From Variovorax paradoxus (lineage in GTDB: Bacteria > Pseudomonadota > Gammaproteobacteria > Burkholderiales > Burkholderiaceae_C): 64,000 bases of DNA. A program made the position numbers and the translations under genes. The stretch is taken from the NCBI RefSeq assembly GCF_018614955.1, contig NZ_JAGGNV010000027.1, forward strand, positions 62,001-126,000, given 5' to 3'. Under the pieces are notes generated by a model. The model searched no databases and had not been told where the DNA came from. It was given only the letters and a program-made list of their open reading frames with translations. Below, in pieces: positions 8,193 through 19,196 of this stretch. The number at the start of each line of letters is the position of its first letter. The first letter of the stretch is position 1.

Positions 8193-9937
8193 GGGCCCCG
8201 CTGAACATGTCCAAAGACTCCTCCAAGCCCGACGGCACCGACGAACCCTCGGGCATGCGCAAAGGCCTGACCAGCTACGGCGACCAGGGCTTCTCGCTCT
8301 TCCTGCGCAAGGCCTTCATCAAGGGCGCCGGCTACACGGACGCGGCGCTCGATCGCCCCGTGGTCGGCATCGCTAACACCGGCAGCGCCTACAACCCCTG
8401 CCACGGCAACGCGCCGCAGCTCATCGAAGCGGTGAAGCGCGGCGTGATGCTCGCCGGCGGATTGCCGATGGACTTTCCGACGATCTCGGTCCACGAGAGC
8501 TTCGCGGCGCCGACGAGCATGTACCTGCGCAACCTCATGTCGATGGACACCGAGGAGATGGTCCGCGCGCAGCCGATGGATGCGGTGGTGCTGATCGGCG
8601 GCTGCGACAAGACGGTGCCGGCGCAGCTCATGGGCGCGGCCTCGGCCGGCATTCCCTCGATCCAGCTGATCACCGGTTCCATGCTGACGGGCAGCCACCG
8701 CGGCGAGCGCGTCGGCGCCTGCACCGACTGCCGGCGCTACTGGGGCAAATACCGCGCGGGTGAAATCGACGACGAGGAAACCGCCGACGTGAACAACCAG
8801 CTGGTGGCCAGCGTGGGCACCTGCTCGGTGATGGGCACGGCCAGCACCATGGCCTGCATCGCGGAAGCGCTGGGCATGACGATGCCCGGTGGCGCCTCGC
8901 CGCCGGCCGTCACCGCCGACCGTATCCGCATCGCGGAGCAGACCGGCGCGCAAGCGGTCCGGATCGCGCGCGACGGCTTGACCATCGACAAGGTGCTCAC
9001 GCCCGCCGCCTTCGAGAACGCGATGCGGGTGCTGCTCGCGATCGGCGGCTCGACAAACGGCATCGTGCACCTGGCCGCGATCGCGGGCCGCATGGGCCTG
9101 GACATCGACCTGCAGGTGCTCGACCGCATGGGACGCGAGACGCCCGTGCTGCTGGACCTGAAGCCTTCGGGCCAGCACTACATGGAAGACTTCCACAAGG
9201 CCGGCGGCATGGCGACGCTGCTGCGCGAACTCCGACCCTTGCTGCGGCTCGAGGCCATGACGGTCACCGGCAGGACGCTGGGCGAAGAGATCGAGCGCGC
9301 GGGGCCGGGATTCGCGCAGGACGTGGTGCGCACGGCCGCCAATCCGATCTACCCGCAGGGCGGCATCGCGGTTCTGCGCGGCAACCTGGCGCCCGGCGGG
9401 GCCATCATCAAGCAGTCCGCGGCGGATGCCGGGCTGATGGAGCACGAAGGCCGCGCCGTGGTCTTCGAGAACATCGAGGACCTGGTCCTGCGCATCGACA
9501 GCGACGATCTCGACGTCGCGCGCGAGGACGTGCTGGTGCTCAAGAACATCGGTCCCAAGGGCGCACCGGGCATGCCGGAGGCGGGCTACATCCCGATCCC
9601 GCGCAAGCTCGCGCGCGCGGGCGTGAAGGACATCGTGCGCATCTCCGACGGCCGCATGAGCGGTACGGCCTTCGGGACCATCGTGCTGCACGTGACACCG
9701 GAGTCGGCCATCGGCGGTCCGCTCGCGCATGTCCGCAACGGCGACCGCATCCGGCTGAGCGTGGCGAAGCGCGAGATAGCGCTGCTGGTATCGGACGACG
9801 AGCTGGCACGCCGCGCGAAGGAGTCGCCGGTGGTCGAGCCGACGGCCGAACGAGGCTATCGAAAGCTTTTTCTGCAAACGGTGATGCAGGCCGACAAGGG
9901 CGTCGACTTCGACTTTCTTCGCGCGCCGAAGCGCTAG
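8189..9937 (+). CDS. IlvD/Edd family dehydratase (probable sugar-acid dehydratase)
   Basis: A 582-aa Fe-S dehydratase of the dihydroxy-acid/6-phosphogluconate dehydratase family. The cluster cysteines are visible in [14 protein letters not shown] and [10 protein letters not shown]. Members outside branched-chain biosynthesis act on L-arabinonate, D-xylonate or D-galactonate, giving 2-keto-3-deoxy acids. The coupling to a Bug importer (4-nt overlap) and a DapA-family lyase 1 kb away favour sugar-acid catabolism over isoleucine/valine synthesis. The ATG at 8189 gives the coupled start; an ATG at 8207 is the alternative. Its stop shares a CTAG with the stop of the convergent LysR gene. Confidence 0.9.
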   Translation: MRAPLNMSKDSSKPDGTDEPSGMRKGLTSYGDQGFSLFLRKAFIKGAGYTDAALDRPVVGIANTGSAYNPCHGNAPQLIEAVKRGVMLAGGLPMDFPTISVHESFAAPTSMYLRNLMSMDTEEMVRAQPMDAVVLIGGCDKTVPAQLMGAASAGIPSIQLITGSMLTGSHRGERVGACTDCRRYWGKYRAGEIDDEETADVNNQLVASVGTCSVMGTASTMACIAEALGMTMPGGASPPAVTADRIRIAEQTGAQAVRIARDGLTIDKVLTPAAFENAMRVLLAIGGSTNGIVHLAAIAGRMGLDIDLQVLDRMGRETPVLLDLKPSGQHYMEDFHKAGGMATLLRELRPLLRLEAMTVTGRTLGEEIERAGPGFAQDVVRTAANPIYPQGGIAVLRGNLAPGGAIIKQSAADAGLMEHEGRAVVFENIEDLVLRIDSDDLDVAREDVLVLKNIGPKGAPGMPEAGYIPIPRKLARAGVKDIVRISDGRMSGTAFGTIVLHVTPESAIGGPLAHVRNGDRIRLSVAKREIALLVSDDELARRAKESPVVEPTAERGYRKLFLQTVMQADKGVDFDFLRAPKR

Positions 9938-10812
9938 GCGCGTCCTTTGCAGACGGCCTGCGCCTCGGCGAGCAGGGCTTTCGCCAGCCCGGCGCGCGGC
10001 CCGTGGGTGGCCCAGATCAGGCCCACGCGCCGCACCGGCGCGCGCGCAGGCAGCGCCACGCGCGCGATCGCGAATCCGCTGTTCCACATCGGCGCCCAGT
10101 CCGGCAGCAGGGCCACGCCGAGCCCCTGGCCGACCAGAGCCGCGACCGCCATCAGGTTGTCGATCTCCAGCCGCTGCCGCACGCCGATGCCGTGGTCGCG
10201 CAGGTAGCGGTCGGCCAGCTGTCCGCCCACCACCGAGCGGTCATAGCGGATGAAGGGCTCGGTCGCGAGCAGCTCGTGGGCCTTGCGACGCGCCAGGGCC
10301 TTGGGCGCGACCACGACCAGGCGCTCCTCGAACAGCGCCTGGAAGGTGCAGCCCTTGCCGATCGCGAATTGCGGCTCGACGACGATGGCGGCGTCGAGCG
10401 CGCCGGTCGTCACCTGCCGGCACAGTTCCACCGAGCTGCCGGGCGCGACGAAGACCGACAGATCGGGAAAGCGCGCGTACAGCCGCTTGAGCACCAGCGG
10501 CAACACGCTGGTCATGGCCGAGACGAACACGCCCAGGCGCAGCTCGCCCAGCGACGCGCCGTCGCTCGTGACCGCCCGCAGGTCGCGCACGTCGCGCAGC
10601 ACGTTGCGGGCCCGGTCGAGCATCTTGAGCCCCGCCTCCGTGGGCCGCACGGAGCGGCCGGAGCGCTGGACCAGCGGCAGCCCGATGTCTTCCTCGAGCG
10701 CCTTGACGCGCGCGGCGATGGCCGCGGGCGTGAGGTCGAGCCGGCGCGCCGCCTCGGCCATCGAGCCCAGTTCGGCGACGGCGACGAAGCTTTGAAGGTA
10801 GCGCGTATCCAT
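9934..10812 (-). CDS. LysR-family regulator
   Basis: A 292-aa LTTR. The N-terminal wHTH covers residues 1-60 (SFVAVAELGSMAEAARRLDL), followed by a type 2 periplasmic-binding-like effector domain. It is divergent from the DapA-family gene (start 10918) and convergent with the dehydratase, so it probably controls the Bug-dehydratase/DapA-like sugar-acid genes. It is notably similar throughout to the LTTR at 31580-32482 (shared MAEAARRL, LTPAAI, LLATxPxIRYDR and DWxPxW segments), which points to a recent paralogue pair serving different acids. Confidence 0.92.
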   Translation of the reverse strand: MDTRYLQSFVAVAELGSMAEAARRLDLTPAAIAARVKALEEDIGLPLVQRSGRSVRPTEAGLKMLDRARNVLRDVRDLRAVTSDGASLGELRLGVFVSAMTSVLPLVLKRLYARFPDLSVFVAPGSSVELCRQVTTGALDAAIVVEPQFAIGKGCTFQALFEERLVVVAPKALARRKAHELLATEPFIRYDRSVVGGQLADRYLRDHGIGVRQRLEIDNLMAVAALVGQGLGVALLPDWAPMWNSGFAIARVALPARAPVRRVGLIWATHGPRAGLAKALLAEAQAVCKGRA

Positions 10813-10836
10813 CGGCGCGAATGTACAGGCCGCTTT

Positions 10837-10869
10837 CGGTCAGACCCAAAAAAGATTTTGCTTTGACCG
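10837..10869. promoter_or_regulatory. Candidate LysR operator, inverted repeat CGGTCA/TGACCG
   Basis: CGGTCA at 10837-10842 is mirrored by TGACCG at 10864-10869 around an A/T-rich centre that itself contains CAAAA/TTTTG arms (10847-10860). It lies between the divergent LysR (start 10812) and the DapA-like gene (start 10918), where an LTTR site is expected. Assignment is inferred from position and symmetry. Confidence 0.4.
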
Positions 10870-10917
10870 CGCTGTCTTCTCGCCCTCGCGAGCGCATGTC
10901 ATTCGATACTTTTTCGC

Positions 10918-11856
10918 ATGAACTCCCCCATGACGAAGCGGCTGCGCGGCGTGATCGCGCCGGTCCTCACGCCTTTCAACGACCAGCTCGAGCCCGACGT
11001 CGACCGCTTCATCGCCCACTGCCGCTGGCTGGTGGACAGCCATGCGGGGCTGGCGATCTTCGGCACCAATTCGGAAGCCGCATCGCTTTCGGTCGGCGAG
11101 CGGCTGTCATTGGCAGATGCGCTGGTGGAGGCCGGCGTCCCCGCCGCCAGGCTGATGCCGGGAACGGGTGCCTGCGCGCTGCCGGACGCGGTCGAACTGA
11201 CCCGCCACGCCACCCGGATCGGCGCCTCGGGCGCGCTGGTGCTGCCGCCCTTCTATTTCAAGGGCGTGTCGGACGACGGCGTCTTCGCCTATTACGCGGA
11301 GATCATCGAGCGGGTCGGAAGCGGCTGCGTGCCGATCTACCTCTATCACATCCCGCAACTCAGCCAGGTGCCCATCACGCTCGGCCTGATCGGGCGTCTT
11401 CTCGCGCGCTACCCGGGCACGATCGCGGGCGCCAAGGATTCCTCGGGCGACTGGAACAATTCCAAGGCGATGATCGACAACTTCGCGGGCGCAGGCTTCG
11501 ACGTATTCCCGGCCAGCGAGTCCTTGCTGTCCCTGGCCTTGCCGATCGGCGGTGCCGGCTGCATCAGCGCGACCGTGAACATGAATCCGGCTGGCATCCA
11601 TCGCCTGTTCGAAGGCTGGCAAGGTCCCGAGGCCGCCGAGCTGCAGGCCAGGGCCGATGCCGTTCGCACGATCTTCCAGGCCGTGCCGATGATCCCGGCG
11701 ATGAAGCACGTGGTCTCGCGCTTCGCCGCGCAAGCGTCCTGGCGCAGGGTGCGTCCGCCGCTCGTCGCGCTGGGCGACGCCGCGGGCAGCGAGGTCCTGG
11801 CCCGGCTGGATGCGCTCGGATTCGACATGCCCGGCTATCCGCGACGTCCGCACTAG
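10918..11856 (+). CDS. DapA-family lyase/dehydratase
   Basis: A 312-aa class I aldolase-fold protein of the dihydrodipicolinate synthase/N-acetylneuraminate lyase family. The Schiff-base lysine is K173 in GAKDSSG and the catalytic tyrosine Y143 in YLYHIP. The usual GTTGE carboxylate-binding loop reads GTNSE (residues 49-53), which argues against true DHDPS and for a lyase or dehydratase acting on a 2-keto-3-deoxy acid. With the IlvD/Edd dehydratase and a Bug importer close by, degradation of a sugar acid is likely. Its TAG stop is part of a 24-bp perfect palindrome. Confidence 0.88.
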   Translation: MNSPMTKRLRGVIAPVLTPFNDQLEPDVDRFIAHCRWLVDSHAGLAIFGTNSEAASLSVGERLSLADALVEAGVPAARLMPGTGACALPDAVELTRHATRIGASGALVLPPFYFKGVSDDGVFAYYAEIIERVGSGCVPIYLYHIPQLSQVPITLGLIGRLLARYPGTIAGAKDSSGDWNNSKAMIDNFAGAGFDVFPASESLLSLALPIGGAGCISATVNMNPAGIHRLFEGWQGPEAAELQARADAVRTIFQAVPMIPAMKHVVSRFAAQASWRRVRPPLVALGDAAGSEVLARLDALGFDMPGYPRRPH

Positions 11857-11876
11857 GGCCTGTTAACAGGCCCTAG
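11853..11876. repeat. 24-bp perfect palindrome, copy 1
   Basis: The 12-bp arm CTAGGGCCTGTT is followed directly by its exact reverse complement. It contains the TAG stop of the DapA-like gene and ends with CTAG, so it carries TAG on both strands. The same 24 bp recur at 63011-63034, also over a TAG stop. There is no T-run, so it is not a canonical intrinsic terminator, although a hairpin stopping transcription is possible. Confidence 0.85.
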
Positions 11877-11938
11877 GCTCTGCGCGTTCGCGCCGCGATC
11901 ACTATGATGGCCTGCCGCCCCCGCATCACAGAAATCCC

Positions 11939-12949
11939 ATGAGCATTCCCACCACCCGCCTGGGCCGCACCGGCCTGACCGCGTCGCGGCTCGCGCTCGG
12001 CACCATGACCTTCGGGCTGCAGACCGACGAAGCCGTCTCGCAGCGCATCCTCGACAAGGCGACCGAGGCCGGCATCAACTTCCTCGACACCGCCGACGTC
12101 TATCCGCTCGGCGGCACGGTCGAGACCACCGGCCGCACCGAAGAGATCATCGGCCGCTGGCTGCAATCGAAGGGGCCGGGCGCGCGCAGCCGCTTCGTGC
12201 TCGCCACCAAGGCGGTCGGCAAGGTCGGCCCGAACCCCTGGGACCAGGGCGCATCGCGCAAGCACCTGCTCGACGCCATCGACGCCTCGCTCAAGCGGCT
12301 GCAGACCGACCACGTCGACCTCTACCAGCTCCACAGCGACGACCGCGAGACGCCGCTCGACGAAAGCCTGGAGGCGCTCGATGTCATCGTCAGGTCGGGG
12401 CGCGCGCGCTACATCGGCGTTTCCAACTTCCTGGCCTACCGGCTCGCGCGTGCGCTCGGCCGCTCCGAGCTGCACAAGCTCACGCGCTTCGTCTCGGTGC
12501 AGCCGCGCTACAGCCTCCTGTTCCGCGAGATCGAGCGCGAGCTGCTGCCGCTGGCCGGCGAAGAAGGCCTGGGCGTGATTCCGTACAACCCGCTCGCGGG
12601 CGGCCTGCTGACCGGCAAGTACAAGGCCGGCGCCAAGCCCGAGGACAACACGCGCTTCACGCTCGGCACCGCGGGCACGATGTACCAGGACCGCTACTGG
12701 AACGAGCGCAGCTTCGCCACCGTCGCGCAGCTGCATGCGCTGGCCGACGAGGCGGGGGTGCCGCTCGCGACCCTGGCCGTCGCGTGGGTGATGGCCAATC
12801 CGCTGATCACCGCGCCGCTGCTCGGCGCCAGCCGGCCGGAGCAGCTCGATGCCACGCTCGCGGCGGCCGACTACAAGCTCGATGCCGGGCTGAAGCAGCG
12901 GCTCGACGAACTCACCGCCGACTACCGCAAGGGCGATGCGCCGCGCTGA
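11939..12949 (+). CDS. Aldo/keto reductase (Tas/YajO-like)
   Basis: A 336-aa aldo/keto reductase of the longer Tas/YajO/Kv-beta-like group. The tetrad D50 and Y55 (FLDTADVYP), K91 (ATKAVG) and H132 (YQLHSDD) is complete, and the C-terminal cofactor region (PLLGASRPEQLD) is intact. It catalyses NADPH-linked carbonyl reduction; the substrate is unknown. It follows the palindromic repeat by 63 bp, so it likely has its own promoter and is not read through from the DapA-like gene. Confidence 0.92.
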   Translation: MSIPTTRLGRTGLTASRLALGTMTFGLQTDEAVSQRILDKATEAGINFLDTADVYPLGGTVETTGRTEEIIGRWLQSKGPGARSRFVLATKAVGKVGPNPWDQGASRKHLLDAIDASLKRLQTDHVDLYQLHSDDRETPLDESLEALDVIVRSGRARYIGVSNFLAYRLARALGRSELHKLTRFVSVQPRYSLLFREIERELLPLAGEEGLGVIPYNPLAGGLLTGKYKAGAKPEDNTRFTLGTAGTMYQDRYWNERSFATVAQLHALADEAGVPLATLAVAWVMANPLITAPLLGASRPEQLDATLAAADYKLDAGLKQRLDELTADYRKGDAPR

Positions 12950-12964
12950 GCGCAGCCGCCCGGC

Positions 12965-13996
12965 TCAGCCGTAACGCTGGCGCGCGAGCGCAGCGCCGGC
13001 GGCCAGCGCCTGCAGCTTCTGCAGCGCGACGGCGCGGTCCATCGGCGCGAGGCCGCAATTGGTGCAGGGCAGGAGCCGCTGCTTCGGCACATGCTGCAGC
13101 GCCTGGCCGATGGTGTCGGCCACCTGCTCGGGCGTCTCGACCACCTCGCTCGCCACGTCGATGACGCCGACCATCACGTCCTTGCCGTCGAGCAGGCGCA
13201 TGAGCTGCGGCGGCACGTGCGAATGGAAGCATTCGAGGCTCACCTGCTGGATGCTGCTCTTCGCGAGCGCCGGAAACACCTGCTCGTACTGGCGCCATTC
13301 CTCGCCGAGCGTGGCCTTCCAGTCGACGTTGGCCTGGATGCCGTAGCCGTAGCAGATGTGGACGGCCGTGGTGCAGCGCAGGCCCTGGGCCGCGCGCTCC
13401 AGCGCCCGCACGCCCCAGTCGGCGGCCTCCTTCATGTAGACATTGAAGGCCGGCTCGTCGAACTGGACGATGTCGACGCCGTCGGCCTCCAGGGCCAGCG
13501 CCTCCTGGTTCAGCAGCTCGGCGAAAGCCATCGCGAGCTTCACGCGGTCGCCGTAGTGCCGGTCGGCCACGGTATCGACGATGGTCATCGGGCCGGGCAG
13601 CGTGAACTTGATGCGGTGCCGGGTGTGGGCGCGCAGCAGCCGGGCCTCCGCGGCATGCACGCGGCCTTTCAGGCGGAGCTCCGAAACCACCTGCGGCACC
13701 ATCGCGTCGTAGCGGTTGTCGCGGATGCCCATCCTGACCTTGTGCTCGAAGTCGATGCCCTCGACCTGCTCGAGGAAGCCGTGGACGAAGTGCTGGCGCG
13801 ACTGTTCACCGTCGCCGATCACGTCCAGGCCCGCATCTTCCTGCGCCTTGATCCAGAGCAGCGTGGCATCGGCCTTGGCCTGGGCCAGCTCGGCGCCCTC
13901 GAGCTTCCAGGCCGGCCAGAGCTTGCGCGGCTCCGCCAGCCAGGCGGGCTTGGGCAGGCTGCCGGCGATGGTCGAACTGAAGAGGGGACGGGTCAT
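12965..13996 (-). CDS. MetE-core (cobalamin-independent methionine synthase C-terminal) protein
   Basis: A 343-aa protein containing only the catalytic C-terminal barrel of MetE. The zinc ligands are visible: H213 and C215 (VHICYGYG), E255 (LECFHSH) and C314 (CTNCG). Core-MetE proteins of this length lack the N-terminal folate-binding barrel of 750-aa MetE. Some archaeal relatives use methylcobalamin as methyl donor, while others are of unknown donor. It is 25 bp downstream of, and probably cotranscribed with, an ABC-type binding protein. The donor here cannot be deduced. Confidence 0.87.
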   Translation of the reverse strand: MTRPLFSSTIAGSLPKPAWLAEPRKLWPAWKLEGAELAQAKADATLLWIKAQEDAGLDVIGDGEQSRQHFVHGFLEQVEGIDFEHKVRMGIRDNRYDAMVPQVVSELRLKGRVHAAEARLLRAHTRHRIKFTLPGPMTIVDTVADRHYGDRVKLAMAFAELLNQEALALEADGVDIVQFDEPAFNVYMKEAADWGVRALERAAQGLRCTTAVHICYGYGIQANVDWKATLGEEWRQYEQVFPALAKSSIQQVSLECFHSHVPPQLMRLLDGKDVMVGVIDVASEVVETPEQVADTIGQALQHVPKQRLLPCTNCGLAPMDRAVALQKLQALAAGAALARQRYG

Positions 13997-14021
13997 GGGG
14001 GTTCCTTGGTCATTGGCTCTG

Positions 14022-15017
14022 TTATTGGATCACCTTGTCCGCCCGGTTCAGCACCGAGCGCGGGATGGTGAAGCCGATGCGCTTGGCGGTTTTCAGGTTG
14101 ATCAGCAGCTCGAACTTGGTCGGCTGCTCGATGGGCAGATCGGCCGGCTTGGCGCCCTTCAGGATCCTGTCGACGTAGCGGGCGCCGTCCTTGCCCTCCA
14201 TGCCGTAGCCGGGCCCGTAGGCCATGAGGCATCCGTTTTCCGCGTAGTCGCCCCGTGCGCAGATCGAGGGCAATCCGTTGGCGATGGCCAGTTCGGCGAT
14301 GAGTTTCTGGTTCGAATTGGCGACCGGGTTGAGCGTGACCCAGACGGCGTTGTTGCGCGCCTTGACGGCTTGCGTGAATGCAGCCACGTACTCGTCGACG
14401 CTGCTGGCCTCCATCGAATAGAGCTCCAGGCCCAGCTTCTTTGCGGGCGCCTGGCTTTCTTCCCACTGCGGGATGGAACCCGGCGCCTTGCGATCCCAGA
14501 GCACCGCGACCCGGGTGACCTTGGGCATCATTTCCTTCAGCAGCTCCAGCCTTTTTCCGGCCAGGACCGCCGCCACATTGGTGATCCCCGTACTGTTGCC
14601 GCCTGGCCGCGCCAGGGTTTCGGCCAGGCCGGTGGTGATCGGGTCGGTGACGCCCATGAAGACGATGGGAATGGTGCCGGTCGTCTTCTTGGCCGCCAGG
14701 GCCGCGTTGGTCGTGACCGTGACGAGCACGTCCACCTCCAGCCGGAGCAGTTCGGCCGCGTGGCTCGGGAGCCGCTCCAGATCCAGGCTTTCATGGCGGT
14801 AGTCGATCTGGATGTTCTGCCCTTCGACATAGCCGAGGTCGCGCAGGCCCTGCCGGAATGCCTCCAGCCGGGGCGCGTCCGCGCTGGCCGAGACGGCCGC
14901 CAGATAGCCCACGCGCGGCACTTTCCTCGCCTGCTGGGCCTCGGCCACGGGAGCGGCGGCAAGCATCAGCGCGCAAAGAAGAAGCCGCAGGTTGTTGCCG
15001 TTCATCAGGTTTCTCAT
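14022..15017 (-). CDS. ABC transporter substrate-binding protein (TrpX/PF04392-like)
   Basis: A 331-aa periplasmic binding protein of the family found in Burkholderiales as orphan ABC binding proteins. The signal peptide covers about residues 1-29 (ending VAEAQQ), then KVPRVGYLAAVSASADAPR, the family start, and a C-terminal QPTKFELLINLKTAKRIG, which is diagnostic. No permease or ATPase is adjacent. The start at 15017 puts a signal peptide at the N-terminus; ATG 15005 is also possible, whereas the longest frame (15173) would lack a signal and invade the divergent gene. Ligand unknown. Confidence 0.85.
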   Translation of the reverse strand: MRNLMNGNNLRLLLCALMLAAAPVAEAQQARKVPRVGYLAAVSASADAPRLEAFRQGLRDLGYVEGQNIQIDYRHESLDLERLPSHAAELLRLEVDVLVTVTTNAALAAKKTTGTIPIVFMGVTDPITTGLAETLARPGGNSTGITNVAAVLAGKRLELLKEMMPKVTRVAVLWDRKAPGSIPQWEESQAPAKKLGLELYSMEASSVDEYVAAFTQAVKARNNAVWVTLNPVANSNQKLIAELAIANGLPSICARGDYAENGCLMAYGPGYGMEGKDGARYVDRILKGAKPADLPIEQPTKFELLINLKTAKRIGFTIPRSVLNRADKVIQ

Positions 15018-15134
15018 TCGGAGCTTCCATCTTCCATAGGCTGATTGGTGGATCTCGCCGAGCCCGCAAAGGCGGAAAATCGGCGCCGCGCCGCTGTAGA
15101 TGGCGCAGCCAATCGACGACAAAGTGATCGAATC

Positions 15135-17633
<2,499 letters not shown>

Positions 17634-17691
17634 GACGCCGGGCCGCTCCCGAGTCGAATAGCACCGCGGCGCACAGCGCGGAGGTTACCGA

Positions 17692-18069
17692 ATGAGCACC
17701 ATCCTGATCGTCGAGGACAACGACAAGAACATGAAGCTGATGCGCGACGTGCTGCAGCACGCCGGCCACGCCACGCTGGAGGCGCGGACCGGCGAGGCGG
17801 GCGTGCAGCTGGCCATCGACCACCCGCCCGACCTGATCCTGATGGACGTGCAGCTGCCGGGCATGAGCGGCATCGCGGCCTTGCAGGAGATTCGCGCGCA
17901 TCCGGTGTTGCAGGCGATCCCCGTCATCGCCGTGTCGGCCTCGGTCATGCCCGACGACCATCGCAGCATCGTGAATTCGGGTTTCGACGCTTTCCTGACC
18001 AAGCCCATCGCCCTGAAGACCCTGCGCGCGACCGTCGATCGCTTCCTGAAACAGAAGGGACCGCGATGA
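17692..18069 (+). CDS. Single-domain response regulator (DivK/CheY-like)
   Basis: A 125-aa stand-alone receiver. The acidic pair E8/D9, phospho-acceptor D52 (LILMDVQLPG), the threonine/serine switch position in IPVIAVSAS and the lysine in FLTKPI are present. No output domain, so it works by protein contact or as a phosphate sink or relay. It lies between the histidine kinase and the receiver-cyclase and overlaps the latter by 4 nt (ATGA), so the products are made from one mRNA and probably act in one phosphorelay. Confidence 0.94.
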   Translation: MSTILIVEDNDKNMKLMRDVLQHAGHATLEARTGEAGVQLAIDHPPDLILMDVQLPGMSGIAALQEIRAHPVLQAIPVIAVSASVMPDDHRSIVNSGFDAFLTKPIALKTLRATVDRFLKQKGPR

Positions 18070-19187
18070 GTGCCCACGTCCTGGTCGTCGACGACGTCGA
18101 AAAGAACGTCAGGCTGCTCGCCGACGTCCTGACCGCGCGCGGCTATCGAACGAGCACCGCGGCATCCGGCGAGGAAGCGCTGGCGCGCATCGCGGCCGAT
18201 ATGCCCGACTTGGTCTTGCTGGACGTGATGATGCCGGGGATGAACGGCTACGACGTGTGCCGCGCGATCCGTGCCGATCCGGCATGCGCGGTGCTGCCGG
18301 TGGTGCTGGTGACCGCGCTGGACCCGGAGCACGAGCGCGTGAAGGGACTGGAGGCGGGCGCGGACGACTTTCTGACCAAGCCCATCCACCAGGCCGAGCT
18401 GATGGCGCGCGTGCGCTCCCTGCTGCGCGTCAAGGCCCTGTACGACGAGGTCCAGCGACAGAGGGCCGAGCTGCAGGCCTGGAACCTGACGCTCGAGCAG
18501 CGCGTGGCCGATGCCGCCCGGCAGCTCGAGCGCATCGGGCAGCTCAAGCGCTTCTTCTCGCCACAGCTGGCCCAGGCGATCCTGGCCGGCGGCGCCGACG
18601 ATCCGCTCAAGAGCCATCGGCGCGAGATCACCGTCGTCTTTCTCGACCTGCGCGGCTTCACCGCCTTCACCGAGACCGCCGACCCCGAGGAGGTGATGGC
18701 CGTGCTGGCCCAATACCACGCGGCGATGGGGCGGCTGGTGCTGGCCCACGAGGGCACGCTGGAGCGCTTTTCCGGCGACGGCATGATGATCTTCTTCAAC
18801 GATCCGGTGCCGGTGCCCGATGCGCCGTTGCGCGCGGTGCGGATGGCGGTCCGGATGCAGGAGGAGATGCGCCATCTCAGCGACCAATGGCGCCGGCGCG
18901 GCTACGACCTGCACATGGGCATCGGCATCGCGCAAGGCTTCGCGACCATCGGCAGCATCGGTTTCGAAGGGCGTATCGACTACGGGGCCATCGGAACCGT
19001 GACCAACCTGTCCGCGCGCCTGTGCGGAGAAGCGGAGGCTGGCGAGATCCTGCTGTCGCAGCGCGTCCAGGCCGCCTTGCAGGAGGCGCGGCCCGAAGGC
19101 GAGTGGTCGATCCAGCAGGCCGGCGAGCTGGCGCTCAAGGGCTTTCAGCGCCAGGTGCCGGTATGGCGCGTGGTGCCGGATTCCTGA
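18066..19187 (+). CDS. Receiver-class III nucleotide cyclase
   Basis: A 373-aa two-domain signal enzyme: receiver at 1-122 (D53 acceptor, K105), a coiled-coil linker at ~123-165, and a class III cyclase domain at ~185-370. The metal aspartates D194 (FLDLRGF) and D238 (SGDGMM) and the transition-state pair N314/R318 (TNLSAR) are present, so catalysis is expected. The base-selecting positions are unusual: the Lys of adenylate cyclases is R234 (LERFSGD), and the Asp/Thr position is G307 (DYGAIG). Neither the adenylate (Lys, Asp/Thr) nor guanylate (Glu, Cys) pattern fits. Presumably phosphorylation of D53 by the upstream kinase tunes synthesis; a Crp-type regulator lies 10 bp beyond, convergent. 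Confidence 0.92.
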   Translation: MSAHVLVVDDVEKNVRLLADVLTARGYRTSTAASGEEALARIAADMPDLVLLDVMMPGMNGYDVCRAIRADPACAVLPVVLVTALDPEHERVKGLEAGADDFLTKPIHQAELMARVRSLLRVKALYDEVQRQRAELQAWNLTLEQRVADAARQLERIGQLKRFFSPQLAQAILAGGADDPLKSHRREITVVFLDLRGFTAFTETADPEEVMAVLAQYHAAMGRLVLAHEGTLERFSGDGMMIFFNDPVPVPDAPLRAVRMAVRMQEEMRHLSDQWRRRGYDLHMGIGIAQGFATIGSIGFEGRIDYGAIGTVTNLSARLCGEAEAGEILLSQRVQAALQEARPEGEWSIQQAGELALKGFQRQVPVWRVVPDS

Positions 19188-19196
19188 GCCGGGCCG

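Noticed and set aside
8189-9937. IlvD of branched-chain amino acid synthesis
   Set aside because: The Bug and DapA-family neighbours and the LysR control point to a catabolic sugar-acid dehydratase of the same family.
11853-11876. The 24-bp palindrome as a standard intrinsic terminator
   Set aside because: No T-run follows on either strand and the palindrome has no designed loop, so it is listed as a repeat of unknown role.
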